Assembly (NCBI RefSeq): GCF_035083965.1 | Contig: NC_089722.1 | Location: 21,507,142-21,571,141, forward strand | Length of the DNA: 64,000 bases | DNA from: Branchiostoma lanceolatum | Taxonomy: Eukaryota; Chordata; Leptocardii; Amphioxiformes; Branchiostomatidae | Direction of reading: 5' to 3' | Shown here: positions 1-12,655 of the stretch, piece after piece | Numbering within the stretch: position 1 is the first letter of the stretch | Layout of the letters: each line of letters starts with the position of its first letter | Notes under the pieces: generated by a model | Seen by the model: the letters and a program-made list of their open reading frames with translations, nothing else | Told to the model about the DNA's origin: nothing | Databases searched by the model: none | Position numbers and translations under genes: made by a program

Positions 1-1775
1 CAGAACTACAAAGTGTAAAAACCTTTAACAAAGGTGGAGAATCACACCATAGGAGGGCATGTCACAAATTATTAAGATGCTTGTCTGTAGTTTTGAACCT
101 ACTTGACAGTTTGGCATTAACTCTATTTTGCACACCGTTATAAACTTCAGATGAGTCCAACTTCTATTCAGGTTTCTTAGATCTTGAAGATGTGGTGTCA
201 TGTTATGGGAGTAATGACTTATACATGTAGCACATGATTTCTTAAGCAAATGGAATGAATGTTGAATGACAAACATTTTTTTACAAACTTGCATACAATT
301 AGCAGACGAACAAACGTTGCATGATCATTAACATCAACATACAAAGTTAAACATGAAACACAAGACAGTCATACAGTTTAATATGCCAAAAGCTAGCAAA
401 CATTTGTGCTATGGCAAACAGCTGGAAAAATAATATGATCATGATAAAGACATAACTTTGCCACCTTCAAGTTATGATTTCAGAAACTTATTTATGGAAA
501 AACTCATGCTCACAAAAAAAAAAAGAATTAGAATTACCAACATTGAAAAAATTACAAAATGCTACTGATAAAAAGGAGAAAGATTTATAACATAGAGAGA
601 TGATTCTGCCGAACATGTGTATATTAATGATACAGGGATAAGCTTCATCAAGACTCCAAATATTTGCAAAAGAAAGGCAAGTGGACTGGGCAAGCATCCT
701 AATCTTTTTAAAAATCAGCGATGTTGATGTACTGTAAAAAGGCTGGAAACCAAATCTGACATTAGTGAGGATGAGGATGACAGTCTATAGATGGAGATGA
801 GGATGAGGAGCATCTTCTCAGTGGCCAAGAGGGACGACAAGTAACTGTCTCAAACATAATGGGCATGTCCAAAATCTTGTAAGCATCTTTGAACTGACTG
901 GAAGCAAATTTGGCAAGACTCTTGACTCAGGAAAGTAGTCTAAGAGAAGTTACTGGAAGGATAGTAGTGAAGTTTTGCAGGGGGGGGGGGGATTCACAAG
1001 CAAAGGTCTTGACAATACAGGAACTACTGTTGGGGTGGTGGGAGACATTGCCACCAGGGGAACTGATGCAGCAATGGGTAGTGACTGTGAAGAAGAGACA
1101 CCCTAGCTAAATAATACAGCTTGTCAAAGTACCTTAATCTCTTAATTTGTAAAGAAGACAGGCATAAGTAGCATCTTCCACCTTCATGCCAAACATGCAA
1201 ATATTCATGCAAGAAAACATATTATTGTAACACAATATGGGAAAGACAAATCACAGCACAACTATAGAGTTTACTAAATGTGCAGAAAGGAACTAAAAGT
1301 GACACCACATCACAAACCATGTGAGAGAGACCAAAATGTGCAACCAAGAGTGCAATTGCATTTGACTACTTCCCTAAGTTAGGAAATTTACTTTTCTACC
1401 AATTCTTGTATCCTGAGAGTGCTTCATTTAAGCCAAAATTGTAATGTTGTTTTGAAATTTTTACAATTTCTGCCTTCTGTGTTATGTCTACAGTCGCCTG
1501 ATATTGCGTCAGCAGGTGATACATGTACCTGCAGGTGATGATTAATTGATTGGTTGGTTGATTGATTGATTGGTTAATTGACTGATTGATAGATTGTTAG
1601 TTAATTGGCTGATTGGTAGATTGATTCATTGATTGAGTTCAAAGGTCTACAGTGCACCTCTCTCAAGACACAAGCTACTAGTATCACTGCAAATGTAAAA
1701 CCTTTCCACTTCAATCTGTTTTTTGAGACAGTGTCTGAAAGATAAGAAGAGAGAGAAGGGAAGCCAACATTCCTT
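1..1775. other. Presumed CLIP intron; no exon recognised
   Basis: No convincing coding exon was found on either strand. It contains a GA/GAT-rich stretch (770-830), a G homopolymer at about 980-990 and an ATTG-type microsatellite at 1533-1637. Because the rest of the CLIP coiled coil must lie to the left, this is probably intron. Confidence 0.5.
1533..1637. repeat. Imperfect ATTG/GATT tetranucleotide microsatellite
   Basis: About 25 imperfect units of ATTG with ATTA and GGTT variants, in a CLIP intron. Confidence 0.85.
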
Positions 1776-4700
1776 GATGTTTTTGATGACAACCATCCTG
1801 GCATCTTCCAGGTCCTGCAGTTTCTTTTCCTTCTCCTGCAGTAGTTCCTAAAGAGAGTACATTCCGGGTGTGAGAAGACAGGAACTTCAGCGAAGGGTAA
1901 AGCAGAGGGTAGAGCCAAGCAGCACTTCAAAGAACAATCATGTAAATGCCACTAAATGGACATTGTTACATGTACTATGGCTGCAAGCAGGCAGAGGAAA
2001 TGGCAGTCAAAAACAGCACACTCCAAACTTCATGTTGTACTAATCTATTGTCACAAGACATTTAGGCAAAGTATTTACCATACCTGTAATAAAAGTCTTG
2101 TAAATTGTACTACTGTACTCAACAACGTGTCTTTTGCTTTGGTGGAACACCACAGCTTTGCAAGCACATGGCAGGGCCGGTATACAATGCCATGACTTAT
2201 ATAATGTGAATGGCTAGTCATACACAATCTGTACCTCACAGTCTTACAAGTGTAGCTCGAAGTGGGATCAAATCGCATTGCTTCCATTACAAATGTAGCC
2301 GATGCTACTGAGCAATAGTGGAAACCTGTGAGCTACACTACTAATTTGCTACTGCTTTTATATTTGAGAGTCTTGCAAAGTAAAAGACTTTTTGTCACTG
2401 CTTTGAGACAAACACAGACCCCACATCAGACAGTACCTGCATGGCATGTGTAGAGCTTCCCGTGGACGCCCGCGTCTTTCTGGCAGCGGCGCGGAGTTCC
2501 TGGGGGAAAACATTGCAAAAATGGTGAGTACGTGAACACATAAACATACTATTACAAGGCCAAGTAGGTACATACATTAGAAGAAAATGTATCTTTTGTC
2601 ATGTTTTGTATCAACTGACCAAAGGATACTAGCACACAAACTACCAGCACTGAGCTGCAATGTGGTGGGCACCTGTTTCACAGGACCAAGTGGGTCCTTG
2701 GGATCACTGGCCATATTTGGGGCAGCAGTTGGATCACCAGAGGTGTGAAAACTATATCATATAGTTTATGATTACTTGACACAACACATGAGGGATGTCC
2801 CTACAGCTCAACTGGTAGCAGCCTCAAAATTCAATTCCTAGTTCCAATTAGTTGTTAATTGGGAGAGACCTGGTTCCAATTCTGTATCAGGACATCACAG
2901 TTGGGGGACGTAAAATGTGGGTTCAAGAAGGTGCCTCAAGCATGATACAGGGGAAGGGCTAGCAACCCCTCCCTGTAAAGATATACCCTGCTACTGAAAC
3001 AGCAAGGAAACTTGCTGACATATACATCACTATAGCCACTACAAGGGTCTGAACAAACGATCGAACGAAGAACACAACACATGGCGGAACTTACAGAATG
3101 CCTTCCATATCCGGATGCAGAGCTGATGTTGGAACTGATGGAGCTGATAGAGCTGCTGCTGCCACTGCGAGACCTCGCCCCTGGAGTACCGAGGGGCAGG
3201 GGTGGGGGCGCTTCTGACTGGGCTTTCCTGGCAGCTATTCTTGCAGCTGTTGCAGAGCCTACAGGATGTACAAAAGTGTTCTTTTAGCTTATTTACATGT
3301 ACGTGGAATTATGTCACGTTACCTCTGTCAGTCAATCTAAAACTATGACTTAAACTGCACAAAAATGGCAATGCTAAAATGTGTTAATAGTACACTTTTT
3401 TCATTAGACATACAAGAAAGTAAACATCATATTCACTGTTCATTGTGTATACTCAACAAAATATTTAAGGCAATGCCAAGATGTGTTTATAGTACACCTT
3501 TGTCATTATAATATTACATATACCAAAGTATACATCATATTTCTAGTTCACTGTTCATATTGTGCATTTGCATGACAGCATGTTATATCAAAAGTCAACT
3601 ACATTACAAGTTAGACTTAGAGTCTACATATATTTGTGGTTGCAGCATGTTACAACCCCTACCTGGTACTGAGGCTTGTTTGGGCGTTGCCTTGGGAACA
3701 GGCTCCCCCTCCCCTAGAGGCTGGACCTTGTGCACCGGAGCAAACAGGCCAAACTTGGGCTTACAGGTGAAATATCTGTCATGGAAGGAGGAGAAGTATT
3801 GTTATCTTTATCAATTGTAATCATAATTAAGTAGAAAAATTTGGTCTGTTCAATGCTTTATTTCATCTGGAGGATAAGTACATCTGTAAGGTACCAAAGA
3901 AATACTCATAAAAGAACAAAATGTACCTCTCTATAATTTCATCTACTTATCATAATGTCTATTTATCATATATGCATAGTGGGTAGTTAAAACACCAGCT
4001 GAGACAGATGAAGTCCTGCTTTTAAAATTTGTCGGTTAGGATTTATTGAATGGCATCCAAATTTTGTAACATGAAGATTTGTTGTTCCCTCTTGGCTTCA
4101 AACCATATGGAAACTTGTCACTTCAACAGCAACAGTCTGACTGCCTGGCCATGATTCAGTTTAAGTACTAACATTTATAAAAGGTGACACTGAAATATAG
4201 AGAGGGGAGCAAATGACTTCTATAATCAACATAGCAGTGTTAATCACTGAGCCAGGATATGTTTGGATAAATTGTTTGGATATGGTCTAACTAGGACCAA
4301 CTTCCTTTTAGTGTTGTGCTAGTTTTCCATGTATTTTGAGTCCGCCTTCATATGTATTTTAGTCGTAAACGTCTCAAAGTATGTCTTTGAATTTTGAAAA
4401 TTGTCCAGTTACCTGGGCTAACCCTTTGTACTGGCCTTCAGCTAGTCGGGTAGCCCTGCGTGGCTGTACATTTTTTTACAGCCAAATGAATAAATCAAAT
4501 CAAATCTACAATCCAAACTGCTCACCTCTTCCCAGCCACAGATCCGTCGTTCTTCCCCTGTTCCTCCTCCAGCTCGACTCCGACCCACTCCCCCTTGGCA
4601 AAGTCTGTCGCCCCTAGATACCTCACCAGGCCTGCTTTTGTTCCACTCACCAGGACACGGTCCCCGAGACTGAACAGTTCCTCCGCCTTCTTCCCGATAT

Positions 4701-6220
4701 CCACCAGACTAGTCATGGACACACTGGGTGTCAAGGTCCCGACACTAGATCCCGCTAACCGCTGTTTCAGACTCGAAGTTTTCGTCGACATTGAGAGACG
4801 ACTGCTCGGTCTGTCCGTTTTCGACCCATTGACCGCGTCCCCGGCTCCTCTGGTAGAAGCCGAGCTGGATGCCCGCGACCTGGCCGCGGCCGCTGACGGC
4901 ACCCCTGCGGTAGCACCAGGCGATGCCTGCTCTCTTGTAAGTTTTGCAGCTCGCGAGAATACACCATGCTGCGGCGTACACTGGAAGTATCGCACACCGG
5001 CCACGGATCCATCGTTCTTCCCGACCGGGTCGTCCAACACGATTCCGACCCACTCGCCGGGCGCAAACTGCGTTTCACCGATAAACTGGATATGTCCAGC
5101 CTTCGTGCCCGCCACATAGGCGCGGTCGCCTATCTTCCATCCATCTGAAGATAATACAGAAGAGGCCGCAGCCTTAGTGGTGGCGGAGGCATACAAGCCT
5201 GTAAAGTGTTGTATGCCTGTACAGTGCGTGTGGAGAGAAGTTCAGGGTGTGAGTAGTCATGCAAAGGAACAGCCTCGGGTTCAAGTGCAATTCAAGTGGT
5301 AGTCATGCTTGTTTACTTATTTATTGTGGTCATGCATTAACAACATACCATTTACTGTGATATCAACCTTAACCATGCAGTACACCAATTTCAAAATGTA
5401 GAATTAATGCTACACAACTTGCAGTATAATTCAGTTTCTAAAGATTAAGACAGTCAGTGAAAGCCTTTTCTTGTGAGCGATTTGTAAGAATCATGCACCA
5501 TGCACCTTAGAAGAGTCATGCAATTCTTTGGACGCTTTGAAATTATACCAAGGCTGAAGTGTACAGTCATGCCCTTTTGAAACAGATACAGAGACAGGTT
5601 GTGCATGTGCATATAAATTGTGCAGTTGGTACAGAGCTGACAGTCTGTCTGCAATGACTCTCAGTCTGCATATTGTATGAGAACAACACAGCACTACTGC
5701 ACTTCAGGACTGCCTACACATTGTAGTACACATGTACGTAAAGAACAAAGTTGTGAGAAACAAAGTTGTAAAACAAAACTTGTACTAATGTTCCAAAAAC
5801 CTTAAATGATAACGGTGGCAATAATAAAATAAACAACAAATGGCACTTACATGTAAATGAAATAAGTTAAAAGAAATACAGAAATTACAGCTTGCACACC
5901 TGTTAACGACTTTTTAATCAGAAACAGCTACCTTTAGATATACTTTTACAAATAGAAGAGGCCATACATAATGCAGTATTACCATATTCAGTACAATGTA
6001 ACTTTTCCTTACCTGAAGCTGCACCTTTTGCAGCACCTGCACCTGGCGCACCTTTGCCGGCTCCAGCTGCACCTTTCGCTGCACCTGCAGCACCTTTAGC
6101 TGCACCTGCCGAACCTTTAGCCGCCCCGGCTGTACCTCCTGCCTTGGGGATCCCTGTGCCCCCAGGTTTGGCTATCTTACTGGGCGGTTTCAGCCCAGAC
6201 GGTTTCCCTATTGAGCTCAT
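1776..6220 (-). CDS. CLIP1: CAP-Gly linker protein (CLIP-170/CLIP-115 family), 5' part, 3' end off the window
   Basis: Microtubule plus-end tracking protein. Coding exons on the minus strand: 6220-6013 (ATG, MSSIGKPSGLKPPSKIAKPG), 5198-4526, 3775-3663, 3258-3095, 2499-2437 and 1847 to about 1776; phases agree across the first five. Exon 1 carries an Ala/Gly/Lys-rich repeat instead of the usual short linker. Exon 2 holds CAP-Gly 1 (GEWVGIVLDDPVGKNDGSVAG with YFQCTPQHGVF) and most of CAP-Gly 2 (GEWVGVELEEEQGKNDGSVAG), completed in exon 3 (YFTCKPKFGLFAPVHKV). Both have the GKNDGSV motif that binds C-terminal EEY/F tails. Exon 4 is a Ser/Arg-rich linker; exons 5-6 begin the coiled coil (ELLQEKEKKLQDLEDARM). 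No good donor is visible for the last exon, so its lower edge is uncertain. CLIP1 versus CLIP2 cannot be settled because the C-terminal zinc knuckles are outside the window. Confidence 0.9.
2780..3060 (+). mobile_element. tRNA-derived SINE
   Basis: A-box-like AGCTCAACTGGTAGCA is followed about 60 bases later by a B-box-like GGTTCCAATTC. A unique body follows, and an (GAAC/GAAA)-like 3' end with ACAAACGATCGAACGAAG. Lies in a CLIP intron on the opposite strand to the gene. Confidence 0.6.
4260..4506 (+). mobile_element. 3' end of a non-LTR retrotransposon
   Basis: Sequence ends in a tandem AATC tail (AATAAATCAAATCAAATC) preceded by a short hairpin (GGCTGTACATTTTTTTACAGCC), typical of CR1/L2-type 3' ends. 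It abuts the donor side of CLIP exon 2. Confidence 0.55.
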
Positions 6221-6589
6221 TTTGTTGTTCTTGAACTTTCTTGCTAATCTTCTCGAGACTTCTTATTCTTCATTCCTGATTCTTGGTGTCTGTTTCGTGT
6301 TTCTCTTTGTTTTCAAAGTTTCTTCACTGGCTTCGCCCCTTTGCTATTTTTATGTTGAAGGCTTGTTATGCAGAGATTTTCAACTTGACCAAAGTTGTAC
6401 AGTCACTCACATTTGACATTTACCAAAGGCGGCCTTTTCTGTTTGTTTTGCTGCACGTAGAGGATTCTTTTCTTTAGATGATTGCTGTTTTCCTTGGCAA
6501 TACAAGAGCGGCAAGCAAATGGGCTAGTTCTTCATCAGTCTTGGAAAGAGTCTTCTTTATCTAAGGAACTTGTGTCCTTTTCCGCCTAT
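6221..6589 (-). other. CLIP1: 5' UTR part of the CLIP ATG exon
   Basis: Upstream of the CLIP start codon there is a pyrimidine-rich tract ending in TCACTCCAG (AG at 6591-6590) on the minus strand. It is the best acceptor above the ATG. This suggests that the ATG exon runs from about 6589 and that a further untranslated exon lies upstream. Inferred from splice-site appearance only. Confidence 0.45.
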
Positions 6590-7130
6590 CTGGAGTGACA
6601 AAAAAGAAAAGAAGAAAATGTAAGTCAAATTCTTGTGGTCAGGGCCTGAGACTGGCATTCAACATTTTACAAATGTTGTGTGACTTGGCATTTGTTATTC
6701 CAGACTTTGTTGCACAAACATACCATAGATATCCTAGACCATGAAGACAAACTGGTCTTCCCAGAGGACCAGAGTAAATGTGTTCTATTGCAGATTCTTT
6801 ACCATTATGCATTGTATGTATACATACGTAGTGACCTTCATACAGGGACACTGGGTCTGTACAGTTGTTGAATCACTCAACAGATTGTTTTCTTGTGTAT
6901 ATCTAATTACCCACACAAGGATAACATGTATCATTATGATCAATTCAATTATGTGGAAAATTCCTTTGGAGAAGAGTAGAAATGTTCTATAAGAGTACAA
7001 TTATCATCACGTTTTAACATCACTATAATTATATTTCTGCTTTTATCACCATGACCTGTACTAAGCTTGTAAATAAGAGCATAAATAACCAATAAAAGCC
7101 TTTAATTCATTATAAATATATAATAGAGAA

Positions 7131-7250
7131 CAGGGCTCCAGACTAACTTTTAGACCTAGGAGCACTGTGCTCCTAACTCAAAAAAGTTAGGAGCACCAGC
7201 AAAAAGTTAGGAGCACCACTACAAAAAGTTGGAAGAAGAAGCAAAAGTCT
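7131..7250 (+). mobile_element. hAT-like element end with repeated TTAGGAGCAC motif
   Basis: Begins CAGGGCTCCAGACTAAC and within 110 bp has four copies of TTAGGAGCAC, the first two forming the palindrome AGGAGCACTGTGCTCCT. The opposite end was not identified. Confidence 0.5.
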
Positions 7251-7387
7251 TGGCCATACCAAGTAATACTCCTATTAATAGTATTAATCAATGTTAACAA
7301 CCAGGAATAAAGTATTTGAATATTTTTGACAAACATTTAAGCATTTGAATAGTATAAGTATATGAATGGATCATAAAAGCCTACATT

Positions 7388-7695
7388 TGGCATAGGTTAC
7401 CCGGCAGGCCCCTATCCGGGGGCCACGGTGCCTCAAGTTCAACAAGTGAAAAAATACACAATTTATGGTATTTTCAACTTGGAACAAGGCAAGTGATGAT
7501 TCACATGACCATTTGCGATGACATTAAAAATGACATAAGCTTTAGTGATATAATGGGATTTTCAAAAAAATTGGGCATAGGTTCCACGGCTGGCCCCTAT
7601 CCGGGGGCCACGGTGCCTCAAGTTCAACAAGTTGAAAAATACACAATGGTATTTTTTACTTGGAACAAGGCAAGTAATGATTCACATAACACTGA
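7388..7695 (+). repeat. Two-copy tandem duplication, about 180 bp
   Basis: GGCATAGGTT, CCCCTATCCGGGGGCCACGG and TGCCTCAAGTTCAACAAGT recur at 7388 and 7573, followed in both by TTGGAACAAGGCAAGT and ATGATTCACAT. The copies differ by small indels. Confidence 0.8.
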
Positions 7696-8537
7696 ATGTT
7701 AAATAAATAGATAACTCTAAAACTTATCTATTGGTTTCATGACCAAAACAAATAAAGTCAAATTCCATAATTTGAAACGTCACTGCTGGCATGTCATCAA
7801 GTTCAACATTTTAACAGGCATTTTTTTAACCCCCACCCGCTGTCTACAAACCATCCAAAATACTTAAATATCCTTGAAATTCTTGCTCAATAGTATCAAA
7901 AATTATCTGTTTGTGCCGGCCCAGTCAAATATCTTCGGTTCCTTTGAAACGCGCAGTTCAAATTTCGCGCGTCAGACCGCGCGGCGCCGCCATCCAATGA
8001 CAGGCCGACCGCATGGAGAAAGCTTTGCTATGCATTATAGACCGCAGCAGAATGAAACTAGCACCATAAGGACGGGCAGATCATGAGCTGTGAAATGATA
8101 CCGGTAACAAAAAGAAAATTTAATATTTTTGGGGATAAAACTCCACTTGAATTGATTCATTGATTTTTGATCGAAAAAAATCATCGATTGAACAGGTGTA
8201 AACATGAGCGCAGGAAACAGGCTTGTCATTCTGCTGCGGTCTAAAAACATCATGGCGGCCCTCCAGAAGCGCACGGCCGCTAGCGCTCACTTTCATCGGC
8301 AATTTCTGGCGTTTGAAACATTTTACAAATCAAACAAATACATCAAAAAGGAGAGAAACTTATATCCTTTATTTCTATGGGCAATTTTGCCACTAGGAAC
8401 GGATAGTTTTTGTACCGCGGGCGTGGGAACATGATAGAAAATTCACCGACGATTTTCGCGGTAGGGTTGGAATACCTAAATATTTTCAGCTTACCGCTTA
8501 GTTCTGCAGCCATTATCCTGGCGCAGTCCTTAATTTT

Positions 8538-8630
8538 TTATTGTCGCACCGTGCGACCGTGATTTTAAATCTAGTCGCATTCTCAAAAAACTGGTCGCAT
8601 ACATATTGTGTGCGAGTCGCACTCACGAGC
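8538..8630 (+). mobile_element. Element fragment with repeated GTCGCAC motif
   Basis: Contains the palindrome GTCGCACCGTGCGAC and further GTCGCA copies at about 8572, 8593 and 8615. The architecture is like the neighbouring CAGGG-type ends but with a different motif. Directly abuts the element starting at 8631. Confidence 0.4.
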
Positions 8631-9941
8631 CAGGGTTGAACAAGTATGGTTGCCCGATTGCCCGGGGCAAGTGAAAGTGCTGTTCGGGCAAGTGGATATC
8701 CTCCCCCACTTGCCCGATCGGGCAAGTAAGATTTTTTCATGCAGTCTGTTTCAAAACAAACTTTATTCCAGTGAAAGGATCACAAAAACACCACACCACA
8801 ATGTATCTTATCATTAGAAACTACATTTCTCTCAAAATATTCCAAAAGATTATGAATTCAACCCAAAACAGGACAATTTGGCTCACATAGTACATGTAAA
8901 CAAACACCCATGGCTCTCTCAGTTCGTAGACCTGCTGGCATGAAACTTTGCAACATCAAATCCTTTGAAACATGATATCCCTGTGAGCACTCTCTCAATG
9001 TAGCATTTTCCTTCTTTCATTGAACAGCAACATTGTGGATATGACACACTCTGAGGGTTCCCACAACATTTTAACTGATTGAGTGTATATTCAGGACATT
9101 CTAAATTTCTGTTCAACTTCTAAATGTTAATACTGCAAAAAATCATTTGAAGGTGTTGTTTGATGTACATGTGTGGATTGATATTGACTAATGTTATCTA
9201 GAAAATAAAAATTTCATGACAATGATTCAAAACTGGCCATATCATAAGAACCATGTTTAGTTATATTAGATCCACAACACTCAAAATGTAACTTTTCCAT
9301 CATATGACAAATACCTGATTTTTTCTTCTGTTTACTAAAGAAATGGGAGAATAATAATAGCCCTCAGTGAACACAGAGAAATGGAGATGGGCGCCGCCTT
9401 ATGCACCTTCGGTGCGGGGAGTACTTTAACTTTAACTTAACTAACTCAGTGAACACAGGAATATTGTAGTACTGGATCTAAGGAATGATCGATACACAAC
9501 ATTTGCTGAAAACTTGAATGTTGTTCTTTATGTTAAATAAGCCTGTGTCTTTACCTTAGACTTTTTGCCAAAAATTTTTTCCGTATCGCTCTGATTTTAT
9601 TCTGAAAAATCTGAGAAGCAACAAATGAAATTGGCGTGGTTTAAGTTAAAGAAGATATGTTGTAATATCATGCTTCTTGTTCAAGTTTTTGTCATTTCCC
9701 GTAAATACAGTCATGACATCCACACAGCTTGGTCTTGTAGTTAAAACTTTTTTGCTACAATTACATGCTTAACAAGACGTTTTTACTGAAAAATAACAGA
9801 ATTCATTACCGCAAGCAATTTAGATGCAAAGAAAAAATGTCATTTAGATTTCGGGCAAGTCAAAAGTTGGTTCGGGCAAGTAGATTATTTTTCTACTTGC
9901 CCGATAGGGCAAGTGAATTTTTGAAAACTTGTTCAACCCTG
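8631..9941. mobile_element. Pair of inverted hAT-like termini with CGGGCAAGT motifs (one 1.3-kb element or two facing fragments)
   Basis: Left end CAGGGTTGAACAAGT at 8631 and its exact inverse ACTTGTTCAACCCTG at 9927-9941. Both ends carry clustered CGGGCAAGT repeats, including the palindrome ACTTGCCCGATCGGGCAAGT near 8710 and a diverged one at 9895. The interior has no transposase ORF and includes a LINE tail at 9361-9445. Flanks TCACGAGC and CGAGCGCT share only CGAGC, so a clean target duplication is not shown. Confidence 0.6.
9361..9445 (+). mobile_element. Non-LTR retrotransposon 3' tail
   Basis: GC-rich hairpin-like segment (GCACCTTCGGTGC) followed by tandem CTTTAA units (ACTTTAACTTTAACTTAACT), the form of a CR1-type 3' end. 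Confidence 0.5.
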
Positions 9942-10028
9942 CGAGCGCTGGAGAAGAAGATTGTTTATATGTTGTACACAAGAGGGTGAACCAATTATTT
10001 TGATGCATGTTATAAAGTACCGTCAGTT

Positions 10029-10234
10029 CAAGGCTGTCTGCAGGACCCATCCCTCTGTCCCAGGACGGAGGTGTGCTTGTTGGGACAGAAAAAAATTTCA
10101 CACCATCCCTCAAAAAAACTGAACTTCATAAATTAATAATATTGATGAAAATGTATATTCGTAAGCTTAAAATGACTGATTTAATCATGAAAATCAACAA
10201 CATGGACTACGAAACAGGGAGTGGGACAGCCCTG
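10029..10234. mobile_element. 206-bp hAT-like MITE with TIRs and near-perfect 8-bp target duplication
   Basis: Ends CAAGGCTGTC and GACAGCCCTG are inverted, and GGGACAG motifs recur inside. It is flanked by CGTCAGTT (10021-10028) and TATCAGTT (10235-10242), which share six of eight bases. 8-bp duplication and CAGGG ends are hAT hallmarks. No coding capacity. Confidence 0.65.
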
Positions 10235-10249
10235 TATCAGTTCTAAAAT

Positions 10250-11390
10250 ACATTTTGTATTCTAAATCTTGTTTCTTTTAATGTGACACATTTGGTCATA
10301 ATCCAAAACATGTTATCTTTGAAAGACAAAAACGATTCAATAGAAAAACAATAGTTAAACAACTGACGAAAGACAGTGGATACTGTCTGAAACGTCTGAC
10401 TGTTTCAAAATCTTATCCAGTTGCTTGAGTAATTATTTTTGGCGTATCTTATTACCTGGATGTCTAACCTTCACCAACGAATCCTACATGTATATCTGTT
10501 CCTTCGTTTTCTATCAAAATTCAAAGGAGTCTAATCTCTAAATTGATCTGCGGCATTGGAGATCAATAAAAAAATCACTAGTTCTTAACTCAAAGAGAGC
10601 GCTACATGGATATGATGGGCAAATGCGCTAATGGCCAAACACAACAATCTCATTCTGACTTACAATTATGGAGTTTCCATAATTCAATGAGACCAGGCTG
10701 GGAGTGAGGCAATGTCTTGCCCCTGATGCCAAGATTAGTCTGTTGTGTCTACTCTTGGGCTATAAGTAGTAGTGAGGCAGATAAAGTTATGTTACAGTAG
10801 TATAAGAATCCAATTACTATAAGCCATTGAATTAAGAGTTAGAGGGACACGATGATATTGAATGAATGAATTATCATATCATTCAACAAAATATGTGGTA
10901 TTCAAAATTAACTGAAATTACTGATGGAAGACTATACCAAGCAAAATACAGATAGTACGTAAAAGATGGTAAATTGAAGTAAGACCAGGATGCCAATATG
11001 ATCTTCCGATATACTGAATTAGACATACGGATATTGTATTTGTTTACAATATTTTATATACTTCGACTGCATCTGAAATTGTATTAAGTGTATAGAATTC
11101 ACAGTGCCAAATACACAAAACTAACTGATTTAGTGCTACGTATTTCTAACACTTTTAATTTTATGGTGGGGCTTTGCACTTAGACCTGACTCAATGCCCA
11201 GGGATATGCAAAAAGATTGGAGACATTTTCAACTTGCAACATACACCTCACAAAAATATTAACACTCAAGCAAAAGATCACAACACTATATCAGGCCCCA
11301 TGCTGAGAGGTGGACAACAAAAATCCCTCAGGAAAATAAGGGGCACATTTGATCCCAGGTCAGATTCTCACCCATACCACATGCTGGGTA
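10250..11390. other. Non-coding sequence, nothing further recognised
   Basis: Apart from the repeat at 10355-10475, AT-rich sequence with no ORF, splice-site pattern or repeat I can name. Confidence 0.4.
10355..10475 (+). repeat. Interspersed repeat shared with 62660-62795
   Basis: GACGAAAGACAGTGG followed by a variable part and CTTATTACCTGGATGTCTAA. The last 30 bases are nearly identical to those at about 62768-62795 in the same orientation. Probably the 3' end of a retroelement. Confidence 0.6.
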
Positions 11391-11394
11391 AGGG

Positions 11395-11592
11395 TACTGT
11401 AGATACAGAAATGTTCACAACTTGGTTTTATGTTCGCAGTAAGCTCTTCACCGTGAACTCAAAACCACCGCGAAATATTTTGCCCTCCTACCCCCTTGTC
11501 TACTATTGTCTTTAACTTAAAACCACGGCAAACACTCCATTTTCTCCCTACCGCAAAATTAAAACCATGCAAAATTAAATGCATTTACAGTA
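11395..11592. mobile_element. MITE family 1, copy 1 (TACTGTA ends, TTCACGGTGG core)
   Basis: Starts TACTGTAGATACAGAAATG and ends GCATTTACAGTA. The body is built of TTCGCGGT/CACCGCGAA-type segments. Homologous to copies at 50025 and 56304 and to a rearranged one at 35325. Confidence 0.8.
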
Positions 11593-12655
11593 GTTAAGGG
11601 GTGTGAGCTGAATATCAATAATATTAGTGCAAAATTCTAATAGTAGACACAAACAAACGTACACAAAAACCTACTCACATTGACTCCATCCCTGCTACAG
11701 TATTACATGGTACAGCTCAGTAAAAACACTGACACATCAATAAATAGGATATTACATTGTCAAGGACAAGTCTAAAACAGATTATGACTAAAACGAAAGC
11801 TGTGTTTCCTACAACTGGGGTCAACTACAAGTGGAGGGCCTCCAAATATCAGACTACCGCAAGTCATGGGAGTGGGACAGACCATTCACTACGAGGGAGG
11901 GGTGTCATTTTGTTGCTATGAAAACTAATACAACAATGTATATCATATATACAATGTCATATTTAAGATCTTAAAGAATTGAGGATTTGACCAACATTTT
12001 TAACTATAAACAAATAAATAAATAGGCTATGTACACATACTTTTGTCTAAAAACAACTCACTTATCATCATAAAAAACAGGGATTTTAGTCCTCTGACCC
12101 CCGCCCCCTATCCTTTCAATCTGCCCATGCACAGAAGCATATGACAACTAGAGATAAATATTAGCTTGTTCAGCAAATATGAACAGGTTTGCGTTTCAGT
12201 GTAACTAATGTGGGGGGAAATGAACATAACTAGAAAGGTAACAGTTGTAAAGTAAATAGTTAAAACACGTCATATTTCACTTCATCTCTATCCCCTGCAA
12301 AATCTTAAAAACTGACTGTTCTGAAATGGAATATTTTTGTAAAACCCATCCCCTTGGGAGAATGTACTTTTCCGGTGGTACCTTCAGTTGAAAAGAACAT
12401 TTTCACTAAAACCTTTTGCATAATTACCCCACTTTTGAATTTCACGTAAGAAAGAAGTGGGGTAAGTTTCGGTCCCTTAGCAGCTTGCCACGGAACTGCA
12501 GGGGTGTTTTTGTTAAGAAATCTTTCAAACAGGATTGCAGAATACAGTAACGATATATTACCATGCACTATGGTGTGCAGGAAGCTTAGACAAAGATGTA
12601 CATTATTTGAAGAAGCTGTCATCTGCGCTGCATGGTAATTTGTGAAGTGAATCCG

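Noticed and set aside
1601-1930. 109-codon minus frame over CLIP exon 6
   Set aside because: It is in the wrong frame; the phase carried from exon 5 reads ELLQEKEKKLQDLEDARM.
4595-5119. 174-codon open frame on the plus strand
   Set aside because: Exactly antisense to CLIP exon 2; the GC-rich CAP-Gly coding sequence keeps other frames open. The minus strand has clear domain identity and splice sites.
8513-8740. Frame containing LPDRASGGGYPLAR
   Set aside because: Translation of the repeated CGGGCAAGT motif of a mobile element; the same peptide recurs at 9.9 kb in another context.
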